The notes beneath the pieces were generated by a model. That model did no database searches and was not told the DNA's origin. It saw only the letters and a list, made by a program, of their open reading frames with translations. Made by a program: the position numbers and the translations under genes. Shown here piece by piece: positions 42,496-52,208 of a DNA stretch of 64,000 bases (its first letter is position 1; each line of letters begins with the position of its first letter). This DNA comes from Foliamicus sp963666765 (lineage in GTDB: Bacteria > Pseudomonadota > Gammaproteobacteria > Steroidobacterales > Foliamicaceae): the NCBI GenBank assembly GCA_963666765.1, contig OY762933.1, forward strand, positions 1,612,001 through 1,676,000, given 5' to 3'.

Positions 42496-43914
42496 TCAGG
42501 CGCCGGAAACCTGGCGCAGGAGGGCGGAGGTGGAGAGGCCCTCGCGGTACGGGAGGACGACCACGCGGCCGCCGAGGCGCTCGACCGCTTCGCCGCCGGC
42601 AATTTCTTCCGCTTGATAGTCGCCGCCCTTCGCCAGCACCATCGGGCCGACCTGCTCGATCAGCGCGGCCGGCGTGTCTTCAGCGAAGGGCACGACCCAA
42701 TCCACGCTGCCCAGCGCGGCGAGCACCGCCATGCGCTGATCCAGCGGCACGACCGGCCGGGAGTCCCCCTTCAGCCTGCGCACCGATTCGTCGTCGTTGA
42801 CCGCCACCATCAGGCGGTCGCCCAGCGCCCGCGCCTCCGCAAGGCAGGCGGTATGACCGGCGTGCAGCAGGTCGAAGCAACCGTTGGTCATGACCAGTGT
42901 CTTGCCGTCGTCGCGCAGCCGCCGACCGATGGCCGCAGCTTCCGCGGCGTCGATGACCGCGGAAGCGCTCGATCCCGGCGCGCGGAGTTCTTCCCTGAGA
43001 TCGCGCAAATGGATCGGCGCTACGCCCACGCGCGCCACGACCACGCCCGCCGCCACGTTGGCGAGATAAGCCGACTCATCCATGTCCGCGCCCACCGCAA
43101 GGCCGGCAGCCAGGACCGCCGTTACGGTGTCGCCGGCGCCCGTGACGTCGTAGACCTCGCGCGCCCGGGCGGGAATGTGCCGGGCGGATCCGGCGACCGG
43201 CGCCGCCAGCAGTCCCTGTTCGCCCAGAGTGACGACCATGCCGCCGATTTCCAGCAGGGCGCACACCCGTTGCGCCCGCGCCGCCATTTCTTCCGTCGAT
43301 TCCCCCGATCCGCCAAGGGCCGCCTCGAATTCGGCGCGGTTCGGCGTCAGCAGGCTGGCCCCCCTATAGGTGCCGAAATCCGCGGATTTGGGATCTACCA
43401 GGACCGGAACGCCGGCGGAGCGTGCGGCCTCGATCAGCGTGCCGGCATCGGCCAGACTGCCTTTGGCGTAGTCCGACAGCACGACCGCGGAACAGCCGTC
43501 CAGCAGTTCGGCGAAGCGCACCGTCAGGCGGGCGGAATCGTCCCCGCTGAAGGGCGTTTCGCGGTCCAGCCGGATGACCTGCTGATTGCGGCTAAGGACC
43601 CTGAGCTTGCGGATCGTGGGGCGGCTTTCGGAATGCAGCCACTCGCAGGTCACGCCGCTGCCCTGCATCGCCCCGGACAGCGCCTCGGCCTCCTGGTCCT
43701 TGCCGACAATTCCCAGCAGCGTCACCCGCGCGCCCAGCCCGGCCAGGTTGCAGGCCACGTTGGCCGCGCCGCCCGGACGGTATTCCTGGCTGTCGACGTG
43801 GACCACCGGAGCAGGCGCTTCGGGCGAAATGCGCGTGGCCGCTCCCAGCCAGTACTCGTCCAGCATGACGTCGCCCGCCACCAGGATGAGCGCTTTCGAG
43901 TAGTCGGGAATCAC
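42496..43914 (-). CDS. hldE: bifunctional heptose-7-phosphate kinase / heptose-1-phosphate adenylyltransferase
   Basis: Makes ADP-glycero-manno-heptose for the LPS inner core. The N-terminal ribokinase-like domain (to about 315) shows VAGDVMLDEYWLGAATRISPEAP, RPGGAANVACNLAGLG and the catalytic DVTGAGDTVTAVLA. The C-terminal nucleotidyltransferase has TNGCFDLLHAGHTACLAEA. GTG 43914 gives the family-typical N-terminus (V/M)IPDYSKALILVAGD and 472 residues; an earlier GTG at 43947 adds 11 residues and abuts the TRAP gene stop. The domain order and length match HldE (about 475). Confidence 0.95.
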   Translation of the reverse strand: MIPDYSKALILVAGDVMLDEYWLGAATRISPEAPAPVVHVDSQEYRPGGAANVACNLAGLGARVTLLGIVGKDQEAEALSGAMQGSGVTCEWLHSESRPTIRKLRVLSRNQQVIRLDRETPFSGDDSARLTVRFAELLDGCSAVVLSDYAKGSLADAGTLIEAARSAGVPVLVDPKSADFGTYRGASLLTPNRAEFEAALGGSGESTEEMAARAQRVCALLEIGGMVVTLGEQGLLAAPVAGSARHIPARAREVYDVTGAGDTVTAVLAAGLAVGADMDESAYLANVAAGVVVARVGVAPIHLRDLREELRAPGSSASAVIDAAEAAAIGRRLRDDGKTLVMTNGCFDLLHAGHTACLAEARALGDRLMVAVNDDESVRRLKGDSRPVVPLDQRMAVLAALGSVDWVVPFAEDTPAALIEQVGPMVLAKGGDYQAEEIAGGEAVERLGGRVVVLPYREGLSTSALLRQVSGA

Positions 43915-43948
43915 GGACGAACAGGCCCGAGTCAAACAGGCCAGCACA

Positions 43949-45229
43949 CTAGTCGAACAGGCCGGGCAGAGCGAGCGAAATGGACGGAATGGCCGTCACC
44001 AGCAGCAACACAACCAGCATTGCGCAATAAAACGGCCAGATGGAGCGCAGGCTCTTCTCGATGGTGATGCCGCCCACGGCGCAGCCGACGAAGAGGACCG
44101 CGCCCACGGGCGGCGTGACCAGGCCGATGCCCAGGTTCAGGATCATCACCACGCCGAATTGCACCGGGTCCATGCCCAGCTGGGTGGCCACCGGCAGGAA
44201 GATCGGCGTGGTGATGATGATCAGCGGCGCCATGTCCATGAAGGTTCCCAGCATCAGCAGGATCAGGTTGATGATCAGAAACAGGACCAGCGGGTTCTCG
44301 CTGATGCCGAGAAGGGCTTCCGACATGCGCAGGGGCACTTCCGCGACCGCCATCAGCCAGCCGAAAGCCGAGGCCGCGGCAATGATCAGCATCACGATGG
44401 CCGTGGTCCTGACGGCGTTGCGGGTGGCGGTCACGAACTTCGACCAGTTCAGGCTTCGATATACGAAAGCGGCGATGACGACCGTATAGACGACCGCAAT
44501 CGCCGATGACTCGGTCGCCGTAAATATGCCCGAGAGTATTCCGCCCACGATGATGATCGCTGAAAACAGGCCCGGCAGCGCCTGCACGAAGGCCACGAAG
44601 AGTTGACGCCACCCGGGGAAGGCGCCGCCCGGATACCCGCGCCGGACGGCGACCAGCCAGGTCGCGGCCATCAGGGCGAGACCCAGCAGGATTCCGGGAA
44701 GCAAGCCGGCCAGAAACAGCGACACGATGGACACGCTGCCGCCTGCCGCGATCGAGTAGATGATCATGTTGTGCGAAGGCGGAATGAGCAGGCCGGTGGC
44801 CGAGCCGGTCGCGGTGACGTTGACGGCGAAATCCCGCGAGTAGCCCTTCTCGCTCATGATCGGCGTCAACGCCGACCCCATCGCCGAAACGCTCGCCACG
44901 GCCGAACCCGAGACCGCTCCGAACATCATGCAGGAGAGCACGCTCACCTGCCCCAGTCCGCCCCTGGCCCGGCCCAGCATGGATTCCGCCAGACGCACCA
45001 GCTTGGCCGCGATTCCCGACTGGTTCATGAGTTCGCCGGCAAATATAAAGAACGGAATGGCGAGCAGCGCGAACACGTCGATGCCGGCCGCCATGCGCTG
45101 GAACGCCACGATCAGCGGAATATCCAGGTAAAACAGGGTGGCCAGCGCCGAGAGGCCGAGACAGAATGCGACCGGCACGCCGAGAGCCAGCAGAACCACG
45201 AAGCAGCCGAACAGTACCACTAGCTCCAT
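43949..45229 (-). CDS. dctM: TRAP transporter large permease (DctM family)
   Basis: Twelve-helix membrane subunit for sodium-driven uptake of an organic acid. 426 residues from ATG 45229. Family hallmarks include GIDVFALLAIPFFIFAGELM, SGSAVASVSAMGSALTPIM, TGSATGLLIPPSHNMIIY and IGLVTPPVGAVLFVGCAVG. The start lies within the end of the small permease gene (10-bp overlap), so the two are coupled. With the KduD-like enzyme at the head of the operon, a uronate or related sugar acid is the likely substrate. Confidence 0.94.
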   Translation of the reverse strand: MELVVLFGCFVVLLALGVPVAFCLGLSALATLFYLDIPLIVAFQRMAAGIDVFALLAIPFFIFAGELMNQSGIAAKLVRLAESMLGRARGGLGQVSVLSCMMFGAVSGSAVASVSAMGSALTPIMSEKGYSRDFAVNVTATGSATGLLIPPSHNMIIYSIAAGGSVSIVSLFLAGLLPGILLGLALMAATWLVAVRRGYPGGAFPGWRQLFVAFVQALPGLFSAIIIVGGILSGIFTATESSAIAVVYTVVIAAFVYRSLNWSKFVTATRNAVRTTAIVMLIIAAASAFGWLMAVAEVPLRMSEALLGISENPLVLFLIINLILLMLGTFMDMAPLIIITTPIFLPVATQLGMDPVQFGVVMILNLGIGLVTPPVGAVLFVGCAVGGITIEKSLRSIWPFYCAMLVVLLLVTAIPSISLALPGLFD

Positions 45230-45732
45230 GGGTCGGCATCCCTCCTTCCGGCAATCAGGGTCGCGCAGTTGACGAACGCGAACAGCATCATCAGCACGCC
45301 GCAAACGACGAAGGGCCAGTAGGCCACCGACCGGGAAATATTGAGCGTGGGGATGATGTGCGTCGCCGTGTAGTCAACGAGAGCCAGCCCGTTGAAGGCC
45401 ATGGCCGCGCCGAAGGCCATGATCAGCACCTGTCCGACAACAAACACGGCCCGCTTGAGCCGGAGCGGCAGCGTGGACACGAGCCACCGGAAACCCAGGT
45501 GGAACTTCTCATACACGCCAACGGCCGCGGCCAGCAGCACGAAGCTGACCATGAGGATCAGGGCGACCGCCTCGGACCAGGGCGGACTGGCGTTCAGCAC
45601 GTAGCGCGCGAACACCTGCCAGGAAATCACCAGCGTCATCACGGTCAGTCCCGCCGCGGCGACCTTCAGGACGAAACCGGCGAGCGCCCCGGCTGCGCGG
45701 TCCAGGTCCAATCGTTGCCTAAGGCGCGGCAC
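45220..45732 (-). CDS. dctQ: TRAP transporter small permease (DctQ family)
   Basis: 170 residues with four transmembrane helices (AALTVMTLVISWQVFARYVL-like region near 28-47, EAVALILMVSFVLLAAAVGV, RAVFVVGQVLIMAFGAAMAF, YWPFVVCGVLMMLFAFVNC). The VFARYVLN and PPWSEA motifs are typical of DctQ. It overlaps the binding-protein gene upstream by 14 bp and the large permease downstream by 10 bp, so all three are translated as a unit. Confidence 0.9.
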   Translation of the reverse strand: MPRLRQRLDLDRAAGALAGFVLKVAAAGLTVMTLVISWQVFARYVLNASPPWSEAVALILMVSFVLLAAAVGVYEKFHLGFRWLVSTLPLRLKRAVFVVGQVLIMAFGAAMAFNGLALVDYTATHIIPTLNISRSVAYWPFVVCGVLMMLFAFVNCATLIAGRRDADPWS

Positions 45733-46717
45733 GGATCCTCTCCACCAGGTCCCTGAGCCTCGGGTCCTTCAGATACTGTTCATACAACGGCTGCATCGCG
45801 TCCATGAAGGGTTGCTTGTCGACGTTGTCGACAATCTGCACGCCGGCTTCGACCATGGCGTTGCGCGATGTCGTCACCCGTGCGTCCCAGAACTCCCGCA
45901 TCGCGGGCACCGACTCCTTTGCGGCCCTGCGCACCAGCACCTGGTCCTCCGGCGACAGCTTTCGCCAGCGATAGCGGGACATGACCAGCACTTCGGGCAC
46001 CATCACATGCTGGGTAACGCTGTAGTGCGGCGCAACTTCAAAGTGCCGGGAAGACTCATAGGAAGGCCAGTTGTTCTCCGCCGCTTCGATCGTGCCCAGG
46101 GCCAGCGATTCATACACCTGCCCGAACCCCATGGGCGTCGCGTTGCCGCCCAGCGTCGAAATCATGTCCACGAAAACTTCCGAGTTCATCACGCGAACCT
46201 TCATTCCCTGAATGTCGGCCGGGGAGTGGATCGGACGGAGGTTGTTGTACATGCTGCGTGCGCCGGCGTCGTAGTAGCACAGGCCTATGAGTCCGTGGGG
46301 CTCCAGCGCGGCAAGGACTTCATCTCCGATGGGGCCGTCGAGCACGCGCCGCATGTGTTCCGTGGAACGAAAGAGAAACGGCAGGGAATACACGCCCGTT
46401 TCCGGCGCGATCGAGTTCAGCGGAGCGATGCTGGTCCGGCTGATGTCGATCCCGCCGAATATCGTCATTTCCAGCATGTCCCGTTCGTCGCCCAACTGGG
46501 CGCCGGGATAGATCTTGAGGCGAATCCGGCCCCCTGTTGCCTGGTCGAGCCGGTCCGACATCGCTTCCATGCCGCGCACGGTCGGATAGCCTGCCTCCTG
46601 AATGTCGGCGGCCCGCAGACGAATGCTGTCCTGGGCCGCCGCGAACGGACCCGTGAGCGCGAGTAACGCGGCGAGCAGGGGAACCGCTATCGGGTGCAAG
46701 GCCGGGGGGTGCTGCAC
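45719..46717 (-). CDS. dctP: TRAP transporter periplasmic substrate-binding protein (DctP family)
   Basis: 332 residues from GTG 46717. The stop of the KduD-like gene and this start share a G (TAGTG). Signal peptide AVPLLAALLALTGPFAAAQD. Binding-protein motifs: LRAADIQEAGYPTVRGMEAM, GGRIRLKIYPGAQLGDERDM, and KVRVMNSEVFVDMISTLGGN, whose Arg normally salt-bridges the substrate carboxylate. A longer open frame upstream runs antisense-free only within the dehydrogenase gene and lacks a signal peptide, hence the GTG choice. Confidence 0.92.
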   Translation of the reverse strand: MQHPPALHPIAVPLLAALLALTGPFAAAQDSIRLRAADIQEAGYPTVRGMEAMSDRLDQATGGRIRLKIYPGAQLGDERDMLEMTIFGGIDISRTSIAPLNSIAPETGVYSLPFLFRSTEHMRRVLDGPIGDEVLAALEPHGLIGLCYYDAGARSMYNNLRPIHSPADIQGMKVRVMNSEVFVDMISTLGGNATPMGFGQVYESLALGTIEAAENNWPSYESSRHFEVAPHYSVTQHVMVPEVLVMSRYRWRKLSPEDQVLVRRAAKESVPAMREFWDARVTTSRNAMVEAGVQIVDNVDKQPFMDAMQPLYEQYLKDPRLRDLVERIRAAP

Positions 46718-47481
46718 TATCGCCCCATCCAGCCGCCATCGACGAGCAGTATGCTGCCGTTGACATAGTCGGAGGCCCGGGAAGCCAGGAACACCGCCGC
46801 GCCCTTGAAGTCGTCGGGCCTGCCCCAGCGACCCTGCGGAATCCGTTCGAGAATCGCCTTGAACCGCTGCGGGTCCTCGCGCAGGGCCCCGGTGTTGTCG
46901 GTTTCGACGTAACCCGGCGCAATGCCGTTGATATTGAGGCCCCTGCCCGCCCATTCATTCGAGAGCGCCATGATGAGCTGCCTTAGCCCGCCCTTGCTGG
47001 CGGCGTACCCGGGCACCGTGATTCCCCCCTGAAACGAAAGCAGCGAAGCCGTGAAGATTATCTTGCCCGAACCTCTTTCGGCCATGTCGCGGCCCAGTTC
47101 GCGACTCAATATGAACTGGGCGCTCAGATTCACCTCCAGCACCTCGTCCCAGTAGTCGTCGCCATGCCCGGCGAGCGGGGCACGCCGTACGGTCCCGGCG
47201 TTGTTGACCAGAACATCCACGGCGCCGTGCTCTTCCCGAACCGCGGCAATAAAACGGTATAGCTGGTCACGCTGCGCGAAGTCGCATTGATAGGCCGTAA
47301 AGCTGCGTCCGGACTCCCTGACGGCCTGTTCCACTTCCGAGCCCGACGCTTGCAGCGTGGCCGAGACTCCGATGAGGTCCGCGCCCGCCTCGGCGAGCCC
47401 TACGGCCATAGACCTGCCGATGCCGCGCCGGCAACCGGTAACCAGCGCGGTCCTGCCGTGAAGATCGAACAGGTCACTCAT
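46717..47481 (-). CDS. KduD-like 2-deoxy-D-gluconate 3-dehydrogenase (SDR)
   Basis: 254 residues from ATG 47481, equal in size to E. coli KduD (253). LFDLHGRTALVTGCRRGIGRSM, NNAGTVRRAPLAGH, active site YAASKGGLRQL and SDYVNGSILLVDGGWMGR follow KduD closely. KduD interconverts 3-deoxy-glycero-2,5-hexodiulosonate and KDG in pectin/uronate breakdown. It heads the TRAP operon, so transport and the first reduction of a uronate-derived acid are probably coupled. Other kdu/kdg genes are not in the window. Confidence 0.83.
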   Translation of the reverse strand: MSDLFDLHGRTALVTGCRRGIGRSMAVGLAEAGADLIGVSATLQASGSEVEQAVRESGRSFTAYQCDFAQRDQLYRFIAAVREEHGAVDVLVNNAGTVRRAPLAGHGDDYWDEVLEVNLSAQFILSRELGRDMAERGSGKIIFTASLLSFQGGITVPGYAASKGGLRQLIMALSNEWAGRGLNINGIAPGYVETDNTGALREDPQRFKAILERIPQGRWGRPDDFKGAAVFLASRASDYVNGSILLVDGGWMGR

Positions 47482-47529
47482 CGCGGCGGGGCCTTTTCGG
47501 CACAACAGCGCCGTGTCCGTGACACGACA

Positions 47530-48306
47530 CTAGTTACACTTCGAATCGCCGCAGTTCAGGCAGGTCAGACAGCCGTCCATCATCACGACGGCGGCGGTGT
47601 GGCAACGCCCGCAAAGCTGGGCGCCGGCGGGGAAGGTATTCCTGGCAAAGGCGTCTTCCTGGCGCTGGGCGTCCTCGAAATCCTGCCGCTTGACTTCCAG
47701 CGCACGGCGCTGGGCCGGGTCCAGGGAGTGTTCTCCCATAAACCCGATCCGCTCCAGGTGCTCGCCCACTACGCAGCCCAGCTCGGCGATGATCGACGGC
47801 ATGTAGACGCCGCCCGGCTGCCAGTAGCCGCCGCGCGGGTCGAACACGGCCTTGAGTTCATCCACCAGGAAGGCCACGTCGCCGCCCTTGCGGAACACGG
47901 CCGACATGACCCGGGTCAGCGCCACGATCCACTGGTAGTGATCGAGGTTCTTGGAATTGATGAAGATCTCGAACGGACGGCGCCGCTCGTCGGGCGTGTT
48001 CTCGTTCAGGACGATGTCGTTGATGGTCACGTACATGGCGTGATCGGACACCGGGGTCTTGACCTTGTAGGTGGTGCCTTCCAGGCGCGTCGGGCGCTCC
48101 AGGCCCTCGTGCATGCGCACGACCTTTCCGTCCTCGCTGGCGCTGAGCGCCGGGCGCGCGGCGGGTTTTTCGGGCGGCTTGGACTGCGGGGGCGTCTCGG
48201 GCGCGGCGGCCGGTTGTTCGTCGGCGGAGACTTCGGGCGCGGCCTCGGGCTGCTCCACGCGGTAGCCGACGATCTTGCCGGCGATTTTCCTGGCGAACTC
48301 AGTCAT
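47530..48306 (-). CDS. nrdJb: class II (B12-dependent) ribonucleotide reductase, C-terminal subunit NrdJb
   Basis: 258 residues. After a low-complexity Pro/Ala region (about 20-58) the conserved part begins, with GTTYKVKTPVSDHAMYVTIN, RRRPFEIFINSKNLDHYQW and a C-terminal zinc ribbon LCGRCHTAAVVMMDGCLTCLNCGDSKC. This is the separate C-terminal half of NrdJ, as in Pseudomonas, bearing the redox/zinc tail. It follows nrdJa by 3 bp on the same strand. Confidence 0.92.
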   Translation of the reverse strand: MTEFARKIAGKIVGYRVEQPEAAPEVSADEQPAAAPETPPQSKPPEKPAARPALSASEDGKVVRMHEGLERPTRLEGTTYKVKTPVSDHAMYVTINDIVLNENTPDERRRPFEIFINSKNLDHYQWIVALTRVMSAVFRKGGDVAFLVDELKAVFDPRGGYWQPGGVYMPSIIAELGCVVGEHLERIGFMGEHSLDPAQRRALEVKRQDFEDAQRQEDAFARNTFPAGAQLCGRCHTAAVVMMDGCLTCLNCGDSKCN

Positions 48307-48309
48307 TGT

Positions 48310-50460
48310 TCAGAACTTGCCGTAGTAGCCCTCCTTGAGGGCGTCAAAAAGGTTGGCGGCAGTGTGCACCTGGCCGTCGTACTCGACTTCCTCGTCGCCG
48401 GCGAACTTCACCTCGCTGCCGTCTTCGAGCTGGAAGACGTAGAAGGTGCTCTTCAGGTCCTTCTCCTTGACCAGCACGCCCTGGAAGGCGGTGGGATTGA
48501 AGCGGAAAGTGGTGCAGCCCTTGAGGCCGCTCTTCCAGGCCTCGACGTAGATGTCCTTGAAGCGGTCGTACGGGTAGTCGGACGGCACGTTGGCGGTCTT
48601 CGATATGGATGAGTCCACCCATTTCTGCGCCGCGCCCTGGATGGCGACGTGTTCCGACGGCGTAACGTCGTCGGCGGTGACGAAGTAGTCGGGCAAGGCC
48701 TCGTCGCCCTCGCCGTCCGGGCCGGCCGCGGGATTGATCCGCTCGCGGTAGGCGAGCAGTTCGCACGAGTAAACGGGCACTTTCTCCTTGGTCTTGCGCC
48801 CTTCCCGGATCACGTTGCGGAAGTAGTGATGGGCGAAGCTGGGTTCGATGCCGTTGCTGGCGTTGTTGCCCAGCGACAGCGAGATCGTGCCGGTGGGCGC
48901 GATCGACGAGTGATGGGTAAAGCGGGCGCCGTCATCGGCGATGGCCTCGACCAGGTCGGGAGCCTCGCCGGCCACGCGCTGCATGTAGCGGCTGTAGCGC
49001 GCCATGAGCACCTTGCCGGGCAGCCGGTCCCCGGCCCGGATGCCGTCTTCGGCCATTTCCGGACGCTGGCGCAGCATCTGCGGGGTCACCTCGAACTCCT
49101 CGTCCATGATCGGCGCCGGTCCTTTCTCGCGCGCCAGTTCCAGGCCCACGCGCCAGCCGGTCAGCGCCAGTTCGCGCGCCACCCGCTCGGTGAATTCGGT
49201 GGACTGATCGCTGCCGTAGCGGATCTGCAGCATGGTGAGCGTCGATCCGAGCCCCAAAAAGCCCATGCCGTGGCGCCGCTTGCGCAGGATCTCGGTCACC
49301 TGGCTGTCCAGCGGCAGGCCGTTGATCTCCACCACGTTGTCGAGCATGCGGGTGAAGATCGCCACCACCGCGTTGAACTCGTTCCAGTCGAAGTACGCCC
49401 GCTTGGTAAACGGCTCCCGCACAAAGCGGGTCAGGTTGACGGAACCCAGAAGGCAGGCGCCGTACGGCGGCAGCGGCTGCTCGCCGCAGGGGTTGGTGGC
49501 GCGGATGTTTTCCACGAACCAGTTGTTGTTCATCTCGTTGACGCGGTCGATCAGGATGAAACCGGGCTCGGCGAAATCATATGTCGAGCGCATGATGAGA
49601 TCGAACAGCTCGCGCGCCGGCAGCGTTCCGTACACCCTGCAGGCCACACGGCCTTCCGCGTCGGTTTCATAGCCATCCGTGACCGGCCACTCGCGCCACA
49701 CGACCTTTTCCGGATCGTCCATGTCCAGTCCGTCCTCGCAGGCTTCCGACTTGTCCAGCGGGAAGGCCAGCACCCATTCGCCCTCGGCCTCGACGGCCTG
49801 CATGAACTCGTCGGTGATCATCAGCGACAGGTTGAACTGGCGCAGCCGCCCGTCCTCGCGCTTGGCGGTGATGAACTCCTTGACGTCGGGATGGCCCACG
49901 TCGAAGGTGCCCATCTGCGCGCCGCGGCGCCCGCCCGCCGAGGAAACCGTAAAACAGACCTTGTCGTAGATGTCCATGAACGACAGCGGCCCGGAAGTGT
50001 AGGCGCCGGCGCCGGCCACGTAGGCCCCGCGCGGACGCAGGGTGGAAAACTCGTAGCCGATGCCGCAGCCGGCCTTGAGCGTCAGCCCGGCTTCATGCGC
50101 CATCTCCAGGATGCCGTTCATGGAGTCGCGCACCGTGCCCGACACGGTGCAATTGATGGTGGAGGTGGCCGGCTTGTGCTCCTGGGCGCCGGCGTTGGAG
50201 ACGATCCTTCCGGCGGGAACCGCGCCATGGCTCAGCGCCCAGAGGAAGGACTCGAACCATTTTTCGCGAATCTCCCCGGGCTCGACTTCGGCCAGGGTGC
50301 GCGCCACCCGGGCGTAGGTGGCGTAAACGTCTTCGTCGAGTATTTCGCCCTTTTTGGTCTTGAGCCGGTACTTGGAATCCCAGATGTCGAGGGAGGCTGG
50401 CTGTAAGGAAATCTCCTCTCTGTCTTCGCCGAAATGTGCCAGCTTGACCGGTTGCCCCAT
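48310..50460 (-). CDS. nrdJa: class II (adenosylcobalamin-dependent) ribonucleotide reductase, catalytic subunit NrdJa
   Basis: Makes deoxynucleotides using adenosylcobalamin, independent of oxygen. 716 residues from ATG 50460, preceded by GGGGGAG. Catalytic Cys residues are visible in STINCTVSGTV (redox Cys) and ATNPCGEQPLPPYGACLLGSVN (thiyl and glycyl-loop region); KGCTTFRFNP ends the barrel. The frame stays open to 51003, but that part is antisense to the DegP gene. The 200-bp leader shows no cobalamin riboswitch or NrdR box that I can recognise. Confidence 0.95.
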   Translation of the reverse strand: MGQPVKLAHFGEDREEISLQPASLDIWDSKYRLKTKKGEILDEDVYATYARVARTLAEVEPGEIREKWFESFLWALSHGAVPAGRIVSNAGAQEHKPATSTINCTVSGTVRDSMNGILEMAHEAGLTLKAGCGIGYEFSTLRPRGAYVAGAGAYTSGPLSFMDIYDKVCFTVSSAGGRRGAQMGTFDVGHPDVKEFITAKREDGRLRQFNLSLMITDEFMQAVEAEGEWVLAFPLDKSEACEDGLDMDDPEKVVWREWPVTDGYETDAEGRVACRVYGTLPARELFDLIMRSTYDFAEPGFILIDRVNEMNNNWFVENIRATNPCGEQPLPPYGACLLGSVNLTRFVREPFTKRAYFDWNEFNAVVAIFTRMLDNVVEINGLPLDSQVTEILRKRRHGMGFLGLGSTLTMLQIRYGSDQSTEFTERVARELALTGWRVGLELAREKGPAPIMDEEFEVTPQMLRQRPEMAEDGIRAGDRLPGKVLMARYSRYMQRVAGEAPDLVEAIADDGARFTHHSSIAPTGTISLSLGNNASNGIEPSFAHHYFRNVIREGRKTKEKVPVYSCELLAYRERINPAAGPDGEGDEALPDYFVTADDVTPSEHVAIQGAAQKWVDSSISKTANVPSDYPYDRFKDIYVEAWKSGLKGCTTFRFNPTAFQGVLVKEKDLKSTFYVFQLEDGSEVKFAGDEEVEYDGQVHTAANLFDALKEGYYGKF

Positions 50461-50695
50461 AGACTCCCCCAAATTATCGCTTTCCGTCCCACCTCCGTGA
50501 GCCCGGAAAGTCGCCTGCGTTGTCCCCTTATTCCAGCGTCGATTCGGCGCTGATCTGGCAGAATTTTTAACCCCCGCGAACTGCAATTGCAACAGCCGCT
50601 CTGAATTACAATGAAACCGCCGTTCTCCGTTTGGCGAACCATTATGGCGGCGCGACTGTTTGCGGCACATGCGCATCAATTGGGATACCTCGCGA

Positions 50696-52162
50696 ATGCA
50701 ATTCACTGATACTCCGGACAAGAAGATGAGACGAAGGATACTGATCGGATTATCGGCGCTGGCGCTGATCCTTGCCGGCGCCGGCGCGCTGCTTACAAGC
50801 GGCGCACCGACGACCTCGTACGCGCAGGACGAAGGGGCCCGGGCCGCATTGCCGCTGGAACCTGGCGGGCAGCCCTTCCCCAGCCTGGCGCCACTGGTCG
50901 AAGCGACCAAGCCGGCGGTGGTGAGCATCGCCATCGCGCGCCCGTCGAGGAGTTTCCGCAATCCCTTCCAGGGCGACCCCTTCTTCGAGCGCTTTTTCGG
51001 CAACCCCCGGCGGAGGCAGCAGCCTCAGCAGGAGGATCCGCAGCCGCAGCCCACGGGTTCGGGCGTCATCGTGGACGCGGAGCGCGGACTGGTGATCACC
51101 AACCATCACGTGATCCAGAACGCCACCGAGATCGAAGTGACCTTGAGCGACGGGCGGACCATCGACGCCACGGTGGTGGGATCGGACGCCGGCACCGACG
51201 TGGCGCTGCTGGAGCTGGATGATGCCGACGACCTCGTCGAGATGCCGCTGGGCGATTCCGAGGCGCTGCAGGTGGGCGACTACGTGCTGGCCATCGGCAA
51301 CCCCTTCGGCCTGACCCACACCGTTACCTCCGGGATCGTGAGCGCCCTGGGCAGAACGATACAGCGGGGCCGCAGCGAAGGGGCGCCCAGCCCGATAGAG
51401 GACTTCATCCAGACCGACGCGTCCATCAATCCCGGCAATTCCGGCGGCGCGCTGGTGAACATGCGCGGCGAACTCGTCGGCATTCCTTCCAACATCCTGT
51501 CCCGCTCCGGCGGCAACATCGGCATCGGCTTCGCCATCCCGACCTCGATAGCGCGCGAGATCATGCGCCAGCTGGTCGAGTTCGGCGAGATCCGCCGCGG
51601 CCGGCTGGGCGTAGTGGTGCAGGACGTGAGCGATGACGTGGCCCAGGCCCTGGATCTCGAGTCCTCGACCGGCGCATTCGTGAGCGAGGTCGTCCCGGAT
51701 TCCGCCGCCGAGCGGGCCGGAATCGAACCGGGCGACGTGATCGTCAAGGTGGACGACAAGGAAATCGCGGGCAGCAGCGACCTGGTCAACAGCGTCGGCC
51801 TGCGGTCCGTGGGCGAAGAAGTCACGCTGCAGATCGTCGGCAAGGACGGCCAGCTCAAGCTGGTGCAGGCCACGCTGGGCGGCATGATGACTTCCGTCGG
51901 GGACGACGTCCATCCGGCTTTGGCCGGCGCCACGCTGGCCAACGGCGAGGACGGCGGCTTCCGGGGAGTGCTGGTGGATTCCATCGCACCGGGCAGCGCC
52001 GCCGAGAACAGCGGCCTGCAGGCCGAGGACGTGATCTTCCGGGTCAACCGCACCGACGTGCGCAACGTTGAGCAGATGAAGGCGGCGGCCGAAAACCGGT
52101 CGCTGCTGGTGCTCCACATCGCCCGTGGAAACCGCAGGGTCGTCATCACGGTGCGGGGCTAG
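50696..52162 (+). CDS. degP: DegP/HtrA-type periplasmic serine protease
   Basis: Periplasmic quality-control protease/chaperone. 488 residues from ATG 50696; ATG 50726, directly before the signal peptide RRRILIGLSALALILAGAGA, is equally possible. Trypsin-like domain with His (ITNHHVIQ), Asp (DAGTDVALLEL) and Ser (INPGNSGGALVN), followed by two PDZ domains (GRLGVVVQDVSDDVAQALD and RGVLVDSIAPGSAAENSGLQ). The Q-loop is Pro/Gln-rich (RRRQQPQQEDPQPQP). It is divergent from nrdJa, with a 235-bp intergenic region holding no gene. Confidence 0.93.
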   Translation: MQFTDTPDKKMRRRILIGLSALALILAGAGALLTSGAPTTSYAQDEGARAALPLEPGGQPFPSLAPLVEATKPAVVSIAIARPSRSFRNPFQGDPFFERFFGNPRRRQQPQQEDPQPQPTGSGVIVDAERGLVITNHHVIQNATEIEVTLSDGRTIDATVVGSDAGTDVALLELDDADDLVEMPLGDSEALQVGDYVLAIGNPFGLTHTVTSGIVSALGRTIQRGRSEGAPSPIEDFIQTDASINPGNSGGALVNMRGELVGIPSNILSRSGGNIGIGFAIPTSIAREIMRQLVEFGEIRRGRLGVVVQDVSDDVAQALDLESSTGAFVSEVVPDSAAERAGIEPGDVIVKVDDKEIAGSSDLVNSVGLRSVGEEVTLQIVGKDGQLKLVQATLGGMMTSVGDDVHPALAGATLANGEDGGFRGVLVDSIAPGSAAENSGLQAEDVIFRVNRTDVRNVEQMKAAAENRSLLVLHIARGNRRVVITVRG

Positions 52163-52208
52163 ACCGGCCGGCGGCGTCCCGGCGGTGGGAGGCGGCCCGC
52201 CTGAGCAC

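Noticed and set aside
42178..44067. 629-codon plus-strand frame across waaA and hldE
   Set aside because: Runs through palindrome F and is antisense to two LPS genes with clear motifs.
48649..50406. 585-codon plus-strand frame across nrdJa
   Set aside because: Antisense shadow of the reductase; low-complexity composition.
50461..50695. Cobalamin riboswitch or NrdR box upstream of nrdJa
   Set aside because: I looked for the B12-box and for NrdR palindromes in the leader on the minus strand and found neither; only a short CAGCG...CGCTG hairpin is present.
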